Shown: positions 48,717 to 57,372 of the stretch, piece after piece
Layout: each line of letters opens with the position of its first letter
Numbering within the stretch: the stretch's first letter is position 1
Assembly (NCBI GenBank): GCA_045579745.1
Contig: JAZNMQ010000024.1
Coordinates: 16,443 to 80,442 of the forward strand
From: Flemingiibacterium sp045579745
Lineage (GTDB): Bacteria > Bacillota > Clostridia > Oscillospirales > CAG-272
Length of the DNA stretch: 64,000 nt
Direction of reading: 5' to 3'
Translations under genes and position numbers: made by a program
Notes under the pieces: generated by a model
The model's database searches: none
What the model saw: the letters and a program-made list of their open reading frames with translations, nothing else
Told to the model about the DNA's origin: nothing

Positions 48717-49522
48717 CTTTATATGAAATATTTAACATCGGACTTATCCCCAAGCTTATTATGGGAGAGACTAACGAGATTTCTATCCTGGCGCTTGTTT
48801 TGCTCTGTGTCGTATCATGCGCAGCGGCGTATTTCTTAGGCAGCTTTAACTTTGCCATAATAATTTCCAAATACAAGTATAAGGATGATATCCGCACCTA
48901 CGGAAGCGGAAACGGCGGCATGACCAACATGCTTAGAACATATGGGAAAACCGCGGCAGCGTTTACGCTTCTCGGCGATATGCTCAAGGCGGCGGTTTCC
49001 GTTTTGATCGGCTCGCTTTTAGCCGGCGAGGCAGGCGCTTACTTAGCAGGCTTTGCTTGCACGATCGGACACTCGTTCCCCATCTTCTACGGCTTCAAGG
49101 GTGGCAAGGGTATTGTTGTTACCGCGACCATGCTTTTGTGTCTTGAGCCGCTTGTATTCCTCATTCTGTTCATAATGTTCGTAATTATTGTAGCCTCGAC
49201 AAAATTTTTATCACTCGGCTCAATAATCGGAATGCTCTTTTACCCGCTCGTTCTGAACCGTCTTTATCCTTTCCTCAACAACAGCACCCCTGAGGGCGCA
49301 GTTCCCGCAGTCGTTTCGATTTTAAATGCAGGACTCGTTATCTGGCTTCACCGCGAAAATATCAAACGACTTCTCAGCGGCAAGGAAAACAAGTTCAGCT
49401 TAAAAAAGAAGGACAAATTCAAAAAGGATGAGCCTCAGAATGCAGCCGTTAATTCCGACGATTCCGAGGAAGCACGCAAAAAGCGCATTCATGAAGAAGC
49501 ATTCGGTAATGATTCCGAATAA
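48713..49522 (+). CDS. plsY: acyl-phosphate:glycerol-3-phosphate acyltransferase
   Basis: Membrane enzyme making lysophosphatidate. 269 residues, longer than the usual 190-220. The conserved cytoplasmic loops are RTYGSGNGGMTNMLRTYGK, GHSFPIFYGFKGGKGIVV, and the third motif near FLSLGSIIGMLFYPL. There is an N-terminal extension of about 25 residues and a charged C-terminal tail of about 65 residues (from LLSGKENKF), rich in Lys, Asp and Glu. It overlaps der by four bases and ends the unit before a group of hairpins. Confidence 0.95.
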   Translation: MTLYEIFNIGLIPKLIMGETNEISILALVLLCVVSCAAAYFLGSFNFAIIISKYKYKDDIRTYGSGNGGMTNMLRTYGKTAAAFTLLGDMLKAAVSVLIGSLLAGEAGAYLAGFACTIGHSFPIFYGFKGGKGIVVTATMLLCLEPLVFLILFIMFVIIVASTKFLSLGSIIGMLFYPLVLNRLYPFLNNSTPEGAVPAVVSILNAGLVIWLHRENIKRLLSGKENKFSLKKKDKFKKDEPQNAAVNSDDSEEARKKRIHEEAFGNDSE

Positions 49523-49539
49523 ACAACCAAATAACCAAA

Positions 49540-49569
49540 GGAGCTGTTGCACTTAAGTGCAACAGCTCC
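49540..49569. terminator. 30-nt perfect palindrome after plsY, CTGTTGCA family
   Basis: GGAGCTGTTGCACTT followed directly by its reverse complement. The plus side lacks a U-run (CATAAAATAC follows); the minus side has TTTGGTTATTTGG, so it may act mostly on leftward transcription. Confidence 0.7.
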
Positions 49570-49608
49570 CATAAAATACAGCTTGTCACCCATTCAGGGT
49601 TCCATTTA

Positions 49609-49656
49609 TGTGTGCTTAGCACACACAAACCGCCGTATTTGGGCGCATCCGCGCCC
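49609..49656. other. two further small hairpins
   Basis: TGTGTGC-TTA-GCACACA (49609-49625) and GGGCGC-ATCC-GCGCCC (49641-49656). The second abuts the next hairpin with no gap. Nothing coding is seen in 49523-49706. Confidence 0.55.
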
Positions 49657-49695
49657 GTGGCTGTTGCAAGTTTTCAACTTGCAACAGCCACTTTT
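49657..49695 (+). terminator. terminator of the der-plsY unit, CTGTTGCA family
   Basis: GTGGCTGTTGCAAGTT (49657-49672), loop TTC, AACTTGCAACAGCCAC (49676-49691), then TTTTCTATT: a 16-bp perfect stem with a T-run. Confidence 0.88.
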
Positions 49696-49706
49696 CTATT
49701 CAGATT

Positions 49707-50126
49707 TTACGCAAGATTTTCGGAAATCTTGTTCATCCAATCGGTAACGGTCTTCTTTTCTTCATCCTTAACACCGCCGAGGAAAGGAATGCCGCCCTTT
49801 ATGTAAAGAACATCGTCGATTACATTTGCTCCGGCGTCCTTAACCGCTTTGATAAGAATATTTGCTCCCTCGGGAGAGCCGTCTACGATAAACGCAACAT
49901 TTGCCGCTCTTGCCTTTGTGAGCTCCTTGCAGAACAGAATGAGCTGATTTGCAGGATCCTTGGAAACGGATACGAGCAGCACAACAAGTCTTTCCTTATC
50001 GCAGGAGTATGCGGGCGGAATGCTATCCATGCAGTTGATCTTTTCGGTAGCATAGTTATCGGTGATCAGCTGTGCGATATTCTTAATTTTAGCTTTGTTT
50101 GATGAGAACAGTACACGCATTTTCAT
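49707..50126 (-). CDS. flavodoxin-fold-like protein, function unknown
   Basis: 139 residues. The start MKMRVLFSSNKAKIKNIAQLI resembles a flavodoxin first strand and phosphate loop, and the second half (LVVLLVSVSKDPANQLILFCKELTKARAANVAFIVDGS, AGANVIDDVLYIKGGIPFLGG) fits the later strands of a flavodoxin-like fold. It is short and the flavin-binding loops are not convincing. The ATG at 50126 follows GGAGG by 8 nt; the earlier ATG at 50141 overlaps it. It has its own promoter and a strongly structured leader (50145-50189). Confidence 0.65.
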   Translation of the reverse strand: MKMRVLFSSNKAKIKNIAQLITDNYATEKINCMDSIPPAYSCDKERLVVLLVSVSKDPANQLILFCKELTKARAANVAFIVDGSPEGANILIKAVKDAGANVIDDVLYIKGGIPFLGGVKDEEKKTVTDWMNKISENLA

Positions 50127-50137
50127 TGTAATTTCCT

Positions 50138-50189
50138 CCATTTTGGCAACGCAAAATCAGTACCCATTTTGGTTGCCGTCAAAATGGGT
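50138..50189 (-). promoter_or_regulatory. leader with mutually exclusive hairpins near the ribosome site
   Basis: ACCCATTTT (50162-50170) pairs with AAAATGGGT (50181-50189). GGCAAC (50145-50150) pairs with GTTGCC (50172-50177), in conflict with it. The CAAAATGG copy next to the GGAGG (50138-50145 area) could replace the first AAAATGGG copy, giving a 13-bp stem with a 3-nt bulge that reaches the ribosome site. Confidence 0.5.
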
Positions 50190-50213
50190 GATACACATTA
50201 TGTGTTACTTTTG

Positions 50214-50242
50214 ATTATATCATAAAAATCAGCCTTTTTGAA
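50214..50242 (-). promoter_or_regulatory. promoter of the flavodoxin-like gene
   Basis: Minus strand: weak -35 TTCAAA (50242-50237), 17 nt, TATAAT (50219-50214) with an extended TGA just before the -10 box. Confidence 0.6.
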
Positions 50243-50312
50243 GTCAAAACGAACAATTTAATATTTTTCAGCCATTCTAACAATTAAACTGTCGGGATTT
50301 TGTGCAACAAGA

Positions 50313-52211
50313 CTATTTTTTCATCAGATAATATTCGATTTTACCGGGCAGCAACGCTGTGTCAGCTTCGCATTCGATCAACCTGATCGTTTCTCCAACA
50401 AAATCAGGCTCCCATACCCTGTCAGAAAGATTCACAACGACCGCGATTTTTTCGGCGTCGTTCTCTCGAATCATAATAAGCCGTCTTTCGTCACCGGTTT
50501 GAACAAATGTTAGCTCACCATCGGCAAACACCGAGTGAGATGCTCTTATTTTGCCGATCTTACGATAAAATTCAAGTATTTTACAATCCTCGTATCCCCA
50601 CTTAAACGGCATTCTGTTGAATGGATCACGTCCACCCTCCATGCCGATTTCATCGCCATAGTATATACATGGAATGCCCGGAAATGCCGCAAGCAGTGCC
50701 CACGCGATCATTAAGCGAGCTGATGCCGTTTCTCTCTGCTCGGGCGCAAGTGAAAATGCCGCAAGCTCAGCGTTAGTCATACCTTGAGTGCCGACATCGG
50801 CGAGAACTGTCAAAATCCTCTCGGTATCGTGCGTTCCGAGAAAATTCATTAATACATGTGAAACCGCTCTTGGATAGTGCTCCCACAATTCAAGCACAGT
50901 TTTTTGAAGCCGTGAAGCCGCCCCTCCTAAGATAAAGTCGATAACAGCTTCCTTTAGCGGATAATTCATGACCGAATCGAGCTGTGAGCCTCGGAAATAT
51001 CTGCGGCGACGGTCATACGAGATCTTATTTGACGCGTCCTCCCAAACCTCTCCTATAATAAGAGCGTCAGACCGCTCCTCTCTTGCTACAGCCCGAAGCT
51101 CATCAAGAAAAACATCCGATAGCTCATCGGCAACATCGAGCCGCCAACCGTCGATACCCTTGTTCAGATAATGTCTTATAACTCCGCGTTCACCGCAGAT
51201 ATACTCCCGCCACGATTTGTTATCACTCTTTACAGCAGGAAGTATCTTCACGCCCCACCAACAGCGATACTCATCGGGATAATCCTCAAAAGTGTACCAA
51301 TTGTAGAAGCGGGAATGCTTGGAGTTATATGCACCTGCATCAGGATAATGCCCGAATTTGTTGAAATATCGACTATCAGCACCCGTGTGATTAAATACGC
51401 CGTCAAGAATCAGCTTAACGCCCTTGCTCTTGCACATGCTGACAAGATGCTCGAAAGCCTCATCCCCTCCGAACATTCTATCGACCTTCATGTAGTCGCC
51501 GGTGTCGTATTTGTGATTGGATGCCGCCTCGAAAATCGGGCAAAGATACAGTGTATCTACTCCGAGCGAAACAATATAGTCGAGCTTGTCGGCAACTCCC
51601 CACAGATTTCCGCCGAAGAACTGATTATTCGCAACCTCTCCGCCCGGACGGTCCGCATGCTGAGGGATTCCGTTTTCCCAATTGGGATCGTATATTTTGC
51701 CTTCATCGGGCGAGATCGGATTACCGCCGTCAAAAAATCTGTCAACGAAAATCTGATACATCATTCCGCCGCGGAATTTGTCGGGTGTGTTAAATGACGC
51801 ATCATAAACCGTCAGCTGCTCGCACGAAACTCCGCTTCTGTCCGGAGTGAGCGTTCCGTCGCGTGCTGTATAAAGCACCCCGTACGGCGTATCAAGCCCG
51901 AATGTATAATAAAAAAGTCCGCTTCTACTGTCAAGACAGATATCGGAAAGCTTCAATTCGCAGGCAAATACATCGTCCGAATCGGAAAACTCGCAAAGCG
52001 CGGCGGATATTTCCCGTGTTGACATATCATCATCGCGATACAAGCGCATTACCGCCGAGGCAGCGCATAACGCGCGCGGCACTCTTACCTTAACGGTAAG
52101 AGTGTCGTTTGACGCGAAAGCTGACATATTACGCACAAAGCCACAAAGCCTTGTGCTTTTTTCGTAGCTGACTCTCAGTGCAGCTTCGTCGTAAAAATTA
52201 TATACCAGCAT
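50313..52211 (-). CDS. GH13 alpha-glucosidase/neopullulanase-type enzyme
   Basis: 632-residue alpha-amylase-family hydrolase without a signal peptide, so cytoplasmic. About 130 N-terminal residues form a beta domain like those of neopullulanases/cyclomaltodextrinases. The barrel starts near MYQIFVDRFFDGG. Catalytic residues: Asp in DGWRLDVADEL, Glu in LIIGEVWED, Asp in FLGTHDTERIL. Then IPCIYYGDEIGMEGGRDPFNR and a C-terminal beta domain. It is the last gene of the glycogen unit, 11 nt after glgP, and would clear maltodextrins left by phosphorylase. Branch-point specificity cannot be told from sequence. Confidence 0.92.
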   Translation of the reverse strand: MLVYNFYDEAALRVSYEKSTRLCGFVRNMSAFASNDTLTVKVRVPRALCAASAVMRLYRDDDMSTREISAALCEFSDSDDVFACELKLSDICLDSRSGLFYYTFGLDTPYGVLYTARDGTLTPDRSGVSCEQLTVYDASFNTPDKFRGGMMYQIFVDRFFDGGNPISPDEGKIYDPNWENGIPQHADRPGGEVANNQFFGGNLWGVADKLDYIVSLGVDTLYLCPIFEAASNHKYDTGDYMKVDRMFGGDEAFEHLVSMCKSKGVKLILDGVFNHTGADSRYFNKFGHYPDAGAYNSKHSRFYNWYTFEDYPDEYRCWWGVKILPAVKSDNKSWREYICGERGVIRHYLNKGIDGWRLDVADELSDVFLDELRAVAREERSDALIIGEVWEDASNKISYDRRRRYFRGSQLDSVMNYPLKEAVIDFILGGAASRLQKTVLELWEHYPRAVSHVLMNFLGTHDTERILTVLADVGTQGMTNAELAAFSLAPEQRETASARLMIAWALLAAFPGIPCIYYGDEIGMEGGRDPFNRMPFKWGYEDCKILEFYRKIGKIRASHSVFADGELTFVQTGDERRLIMIRENDAEKIAVVVNLSDRVWEPDFVGETIRLIECEADTALLPGKIEYYLMKK

Positions 52212-52222
52212 ATTTTGGCAGA

Positions 52223-54658
52223 TTACTTTATCGGTTTGATATGCCAGATATTATTCGCATATTCATGAATCGATCTGTCAGACGCAAATATGCCCGATTT
52301 TGCTGTATTGATAAGCGATTTGCGGCTCCACTTTTCACGGTCGGCATAATCTTTTATCATACGCTCATGTGTTGCATAATACGAATCGAAGTCGGCAATG
52401 CACATATACGGGTCTGCGATGCCATGAGTATACTGCGAATTTATAAGATATTGCTTGATATCTCCGAATGAACGTCCGCAGAAGCCGATCTCAAGCGCAT
52501 CAACAGCAGCTTTGATGCGATCGCTCTGCAAATAGTTGTTCATCGAATTGTAGCCTCTCTTCCACAAATCGTCTACTTCTTCTGTTGTCAAGCCGAAGAT
52601 ATACATATTTTCATCTCCAACCTGCTCGAAGATCTCAACATTTGCGCCGTCAAGCGTACCTATTGTCAATGCGCCGTTTGCCATAAGCTTCATACAGCTC
52701 GTTCCGCTCGCTTCCTTACCTGCAAGAGAAATCTGCTCGCTGATATCCGCCGCGGGAATAAGCACCTCGGCAAGGCTTACGTTGTAATCCTCCATAAAGA
52801 TTACACAAAGCTTTTCGCGAAGCTTCGGATCTGCGGCTATTTCCTGACCGATATTATAGATGAGCTTGAGAATGTTCTTAGCCATATAATAGCCGGGAGC
52901 CGCCTTTGCACCAAAGATGAATGTCTGAGGAGTGATATCAAGGTTCGGATTCTCGCGAAGCTGAACATAAAGGCTGATTATGCGAAGCGCATTAAGAAGC
53001 TGACGCTTATACTCGTGCATGCGCTTGATCTGCACATCAAATACGGAATTGGGGTCAAGCTTGATTCCCGTGCGATTCTGAGCATAGATTGCAAAATTCG
53101 CCTTGTTTGCGCGTTTTATTGAGTCAATCCGCTCTAGCACAGCCTTATCGTCTGCAAATTTCGCGAACTCGGATAGCGCTTCGGAATCTTCCTTGTGCCA
53201 TTTCTGACCAATGCACTCATCGATGAGTGCGGTCAGCTGAGGATTGGAATTGCATACCCAACGGCGATGCGCTATACCATTGGTCACATTTGTAAATTTT
53301 GACGGTGTGTGCTTATAGAAATCGTGGAATATAGTCTTCTTTAAAATATCCGAGTGAAGCTTTGAAACGCCATTAACTGTATGCGAGCCGACTACCGACA
53401 GATTCGCCATTCGAATATTGCCGTATCCGATGATCGACATGCGCGAGATGCGGTCCCAATCTCCTGGATATGCCGCCCACAGCTCGCTGCAGAAACGGCG
53501 GTTAATCTCGTTGGTTATTGCATAGATTCTCGGCAATTTGATGCGGAAAAGATCCTCATCCCATGTTTCAAGAGCCTCCGGCATAACCGTATGGTTGGTG
53601 TAGGTTACGGTTGAGGTAACGAGCTTCCAAGCGTTTTCCCATGTGAAGCTGTAAATATCAATCAAGATACGCATAAGCTCAGGAATAACGAGCGCAGGAT
53701 GAGTATCGTTGATGTGGATAGCAACCTTTTCGGCAAAGCCTGCAAGCGAGCCATAGGTAGCCAAATGGTCGGAGATAATGCTTTGAAGTGAAGCCGAAAC
53801 CAAGAAGTACTGCTGTGACAAACGCAGATATTTTCCCTCGGTATGGTTATCAGATGGGTAAAGCACCTTTGAGATGATCTCGGCGTTTGTATCCTCCTGC
53901 ATTGCCTTGACATACTGTCCCTGCGAGAAAAGACTCATGTTGAAGTTCTGTGTGTCGCAAGCCTTCCACAAGCGAAGTATATTAACCGCCTTGGAATCCG
54001 CACCGGAAATCATCATATCGTACGGAACCGCTTGAATTTCATTTCCGCCGACATGTGTGATGCTGCATCTGCCGTTCTCCCATTTTTCGTCAACATGACC
54101 GCCAAGACGAACGGTAAAGGTCTTATCGTGACGAGGAACAAGCCATACATCACCGCCGGGCATCCAGATATCCGGAAGCTCAATTTGGTCACCGTCAACT
54201 ATACGCTGCTTGAAAAGTCCGTATTCATAGAGAATTGAGAAGCCTGTCGCGGCGTAATCAAGAGTTGTCAGTCCATCCATGAAGCAAGCTGCAAGACGGC
54301 CGAGTCCGCCGTTTCCGAGTCCGGGATCGGGCTCAAGGTTATATATTTCTTCAAGCGAAAAGCCGAGCTCTGACAGCACCTCGCCATAAATTTCCGAAAT
54401 TCCGAGATTGCGCAGATTATTTTTCAGCGAACGGCCGATAAGAAATTCCATGCAGAGATAATAAATCTTTCTTCCGCGCTGTTTCTTTGTATCCGACTTG
54501 AACGCACTGCGTTTGTCGGTGAGAATATCCTTTACAGACAAAACCACCGATTTATAAATCTGCTCCTCGGTCGCCTCCTCGGGAGTAGTTCCGAAATAGC
54601 GTGCTAATTTTGCTGTAATTGCGTCTTTGACTTGTGCTTTGTTAAATCCTGTGTTCAT
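52223..54658 (-). CDS. glgP: glycogen/alpha-glucan phosphorylase
   Basis: Releases glucose 1-phosphate from glycogen ends using a pyridoxal phosphate cofactor. 811 residues, GT35, full length. Seen: FLIGRSLKNNLRNLGI, DPGLGNGGLGRLAACFMD, YEYGLFKQRIVDG, and the C-terminal cofactor region EASGTSCMKLMANGALTIGTLDGANVEI, with the PLP lysine in GTSCMKLM. It follows glgA by 83 nt that hold a GC hairpin, and precedes the GH13 gene. Confidence 0.97.
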   Translation of the reverse strand: MNTGFNKAQVKDAITAKLARYFGTTPEEATEEQIYKSVVLSVKDILTDKRSAFKSDTKKQRGRKIYYLCMEFLIGRSLKNNLRNLGISEIYGEVLSELGFSLEEIYNLEPDPGLGNGGLGRLAACFMDGLTTLDYAATGFSILYEYGLFKQRIVDGDQIELPDIWMPGGDVWLVPRHDKTFTVRLGGHVDEKWENGRCSITHVGGNEIQAVPYDMMISGADSKAVNILRLWKACDTQNFNMSLFSQGQYVKAMQEDTNAEIISKVLYPSDNHTEGKYLRLSQQYFLVSASLQSIISDHLATYGSLAGFAEKVAIHINDTHPALVIPELMRILIDIYSFTWENAWKLVTSTVTYTNHTVMPEALETWDEDLFRIKLPRIYAITNEINRRFCSELWAAYPGDWDRISRMSIIGYGNIRMANLSVVGSHTVNGVSKLHSDILKKTIFHDFYKHTPSKFTNVTNGIAHRRWVCNSNPQLTALIDECIGQKWHKEDSEALSEFAKFADDKAVLERIDSIKRANKANFAIYAQNRTGIKLDPNSVFDVQIKRMHEYKRQLLNALRIISLYVQLRENPNLDITPQTFIFGAKAAPGYYMAKNILKLIYNIGQEIAADPKLREKLCVIFMEDYNVSLAEVLIPAADISEQISLAGKEASGTSCMKLMANGALTIGTLDGANVEIFEQVGDENMYIFGLTTEEVDDLWKRGYNSMNNYLQSDRIKAAVDALEIGFCGRSFGDIKQYLINSQYTHGIADPYMCIADFDSYYATHERMIKDYADREKWSRKSLINTAKSGIFASDRSIHEYANNIWHIKPIK

Positions 54659-54705
54659 TGGTTTGTTTCGTTCCTTACTAAAAAATTATTTATCAAAAAT
54701 CGGTT

Positions 54706-54724
54706 GGGCGAGCCATGCTCGCCC
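54706..54724 (-). other. GC-rich hairpin between glgA and glgP
   Basis: Minus strand: GGGCGAGC-ATG-GCTCGCCC, perfect 8 bp, followed by AACCGATTTTTG. It may be a partial terminator or a processing site lowering glgP relative to the synthesis genes. Confidence 0.55.
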
Positions 54725-54741
54725 CCCGTTTTTATAACATC

Positions 54742-56175
54742 TCAGGCATCTAAGCTCTCATACATTTCCAAATATTTCTTTGCCGACGCTTCCCAAGAGA
54801 AGTCCATATTCATAGCGTTGGCAACCAACTTGCTCCACTGCGCCTTATCGGCGTAAAGTGCTGTGGTGCGTCTGATAGCATCAAGCATATCGTGAGCGTT
54901 GTAGGAATTGAACGTCACGCCGTTTCCAATACCCTTTGTGGGGTTATACGGAGCAATCGTATCATAAAGTCCGCCCGTTTCTCTTACGATCGGCACAGTT
55001 CCATACTGCGAGGCAATCATTTGAGCAAGTCCGCAAGGCTCTGATTTTGACGGCATCAGGAAGATATCAGCCGATGCGTAGATCTGCTTTGCGAGGTCCT
55101 TGTTAAAGGCGATCATTACACCGCATTTTTCGGGATAGCGTTCTGCGAGCCCTGCGAAATAATCCTCAAGCTCGACTTCGCCCGTTCCGAGAAGAACAAG
55201 CTGAACATCATCTGCAAGAATATCATCCGCAACTCGTCTGACGAGGTCAAATCCCTTGTGTGATGCCAGACGCGAAACCATTGCAATAAGCGGCACATCA
55301 TCCCGCACGGGAAGATTGAACGTTTCCTGAAGCGCACGCTTGTTAATTACCTTGTTTTCAATTGTATCGAGGGTGAAGTTCTGCTTGATCGACGGATCCT
55401 TCTCCGAATTGTAGTAATCCGTATCGATTCCGTTTATGATTCCGCAAACCTTATCGCTGTACATGCGAATTATGTGATAAAGACCGCTTGAATAATACTC
55501 AGTCTGAATCTCGCGTGCATAGTTAGGGCTTACCGTTGTCAGCTTATCACAGCAAACGATCGCACCCTTCGTCAGGTTGATGCAGCCGTCATATTCTACA
55601 ACATATCTATCCCAGGAATCAAGGCAGAAGATATCGCCTAAAATATCAAAGCTATAGATTCCCTGATAATCTATATTGTGAATTGTATAGACAGTCTTCA
55701 TATCAGCGTACTCATCGATATAGCAATACTTACGCTTTTGATATATTACGCAAAGCGCGCTCTGCCAATCGTGGCAATGCAGTATATCGGGCATAAATTC
55801 AATATACGGCAGCATTTCCATGACAGCCTTGCAGAAGAAAGCATATCTTTCGCCATCGTCGAAGCTTCCGTAAAGTGCAGGGCGTTTAAAATAGTATTCG
55901 TTATCTATGAAGTAATATGTTACACCGTCCTGAATATATGACCAAACGCCGCAGTATTGGCGTCGCCATGAAAGCGAAACGGTAAATTCCGCCTCCTTTG
56001 TCATTTTGTCCTTATATTTTGCGGCTACTGCCTGATACATTGGAATGACAACACGGATATCAGTATTTGAGTCAGAGCGTTTGAGTGCTGCCGGCAGAGA
56101 GCCGAGCACATCTCCAAGTCCTCCGGTCGCCGCGAACGGCAGAGCTTCCGAACCTACAAACAATATCTTTTTCAT
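54742..56175 (-). CDS. glgA: glycogen synthase (ADP-glucose)
   Basis: GT5 enzyme that extends alpha-1,4-glucan from ADP-glucose. 477 residues: N-terminal ILFVGSEALPFAATGGLGDVLGSLP, central ILHCHDWQSALCVIY, C-terminal VSRLASHKGFDLV, KDLAKQIYASADIFLMPSKSEPCGLAQMIASQYGTVPIVRETGGL. The N-terminal KTGGL motif reads ATGGL: the lysine that contacts ADP-glucose in the E. coli enzyme is Ala. GGGAGA precedes the ATG. It follows glgD by 45 nt. Confidence 0.96.
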   Translation of the reverse strand: MKKILFVGSEALPFAATGGLGDVLGSLPAALKRSDSNTDIRVVIPMYQAVAAKYKDKMTKEAEFTVSLSWRRQYCGVWSYIQDGVTYYFIDNEYYFKRPALYGSFDDGERYAFFCKAVMEMLPYIEFMPDILHCHDWQSALCVIYQKRKYCYIDEYADMKTVYTIHNIDYQGIYSFDILGDIFCLDSWDRYVVEYDGCINLTKGAIVCCDKLTTVSPNYAREIQTEYYSSGLYHIIRMYSDKVCGIINGIDTDYYNSEKDPSIKQNFTLDTIENKVINKRALQETFNLPVRDDVPLIAMVSRLASHKGFDLVRRVADDILADDVQLVLLGTGEVELEDYFAGLAERYPEKCGVMIAFNKDLAKQIYASADIFLMPSKSEPCGLAQMIASQYGTVPIVRETGGLYDTIAPYNPTKGIGNGVTFNSYNAHDMLDAIRRTTALYADKAQWSKLVANAMNMDFSWEASAKKYLEMYESLDA

Positions 56176-56220
56176 TAGTAGTCTCCCATTTTTAATTAAT
56201 CGAGCACAAGAGCCAAATAA

Positions 56221-57354
56221 TTAAATCATTTTACCCTTGTCGATGAAGAACGGCATTGTTTCGTGTCCCGAGAGAATGCGGCCATCTCTGATAACAACAT
56301 TCTTATCCGCAATTACGCAGTTTAAGAATACATTCTCTCCGGTTACAGAGTCCTGGAACAGGATAGAGTTTTTAACCGTCGTTCCCTTTCCTACCTTAAC
56401 GCCACGGAAAAGGATGGAGTTTTCAACCGTTCCGTCGATTACACAGCCGTCTGCGATAAGAGAGTTCTTTACGCTTGAGGACGCACTGTATTTTGTGGGA
56501 GCGGAGTTTCTGACCTTTGTGTAAATCGGGCGATTCTTAACATTAAAGAGCTGCTCGCGATTTTCGATATTTCCAAGTAACTCCATTGAATGTGCGTAAT
56601 AGTCTTCAATCGAAACTATGTTTGCAAAATAACCGTCGTATTTGTAAATACGGAAATTGTGGCGTGACGCATTTCTTGAAAGCACATCGCGGTTGAAGCT
56701 CGTATATCCATGTGCGATTGCATCGAGAACAACGCTCTGCAGATATTCACGGTTGATTACTACGATGTTGAGATTAATATCCCGATAACCGGAAATGTTT
56801 GTAGGATATGCGTTAACATCGCTGATTCTTCCGGTATTGTCAGATTCGACAATAACATTTCGCTTTGCGCTTTCCTGAGTTAAGAGCACGCGCTTGACCG
56901 CTATTGTTATATCGGCATTATTCTTAATATGGTCGTTAATCATATCATTAAGGTCAATATTGCAAATAACGTCGCAGTCAGAGAGTACTACATAGTCAGA
57001 GGTGAAGCGTGAGATAGAATAGTTTACACTCTTCATAGCCTCAAGGCGCGTATTATAAAGTGCATTCTGATTGTTTGCATATGCAGTCAGATATGGCGGA
57101 AGAAGCTTTATACCGCCCTTGCGGCGTGCAAGGTCCCAGTCCTTACCGGAGCCGATATGGTCCATGAGCGACTGATAGTTGTAATGTGTAATAACGCTGA
57201 CAGATGTGATCCCCGAGTTTACCATATTGGAAAGCGCGAAGTCTATAAGACGGTAACGGCAGGCATACGGAACAGATGCCATTGTGCGCTTGCGTGTAAG
57301 CTCAGCAATATTTTTGTCGTGAAGATTTGAAAAAATTATTCCTTGTACAGACAT
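56221..57354 (-). CDS. glgD: glucose-1-phosphate adenylyltransferase regulatory subunit GlgD
   Basis: 377 residues, homologous to GlgC (PYACRYRLIDFALSNMVNSGI, DYVVLSDCDVICNIDLNDMI, left-handed beta-helix C terminus with VENSILFRGVKVGKGTTVKNSIL). The pyrophosphorylase signature GG-x-G-(S/T)-RL that opens GlgC is missing: the equivalent stretch reads GIIFSNLHDKNIAELTRKR. It is thus expected to be a non-catalytic partner that tunes GlgC, as known in Firmicutes. It follows glgC by 18 nt. Confidence 0.95.
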   Translation of the reverse strand: MSVQGIIFSNLHDKNIAELTRKRTMASVPYACRYRLIDFALSNMVNSGITSVSVITHYNYQSLMDHIGSGKDWDLARRKGGIKLLPPYLTAYANNQNALYNTRLEAMKSVNYSISRFTSDYVVLSDCDVICNIDLNDMINDHIKNNADITIAVKRVLLTQESAKRNVIVESDNTGRISDVNAYPTNISGYRDINLNIVVINREYLQSVVLDAIAHGYTSFNRDVLSRNASRHNFRIYKYDGYFANIVSIEDYYAHSMELLGNIENREQLFNVKNRPIYTKVRNSAPTKYSASSSVKNSLIADGCVIDGTVENSILFRGVKVGKGTTVKNSILFQDSVTGENVFLNCVIADKNVVIRDGRILSGHETMPFFIDKGKMI

Positions 57355-57372
57355 TGTGATTCATCCTTTCCG

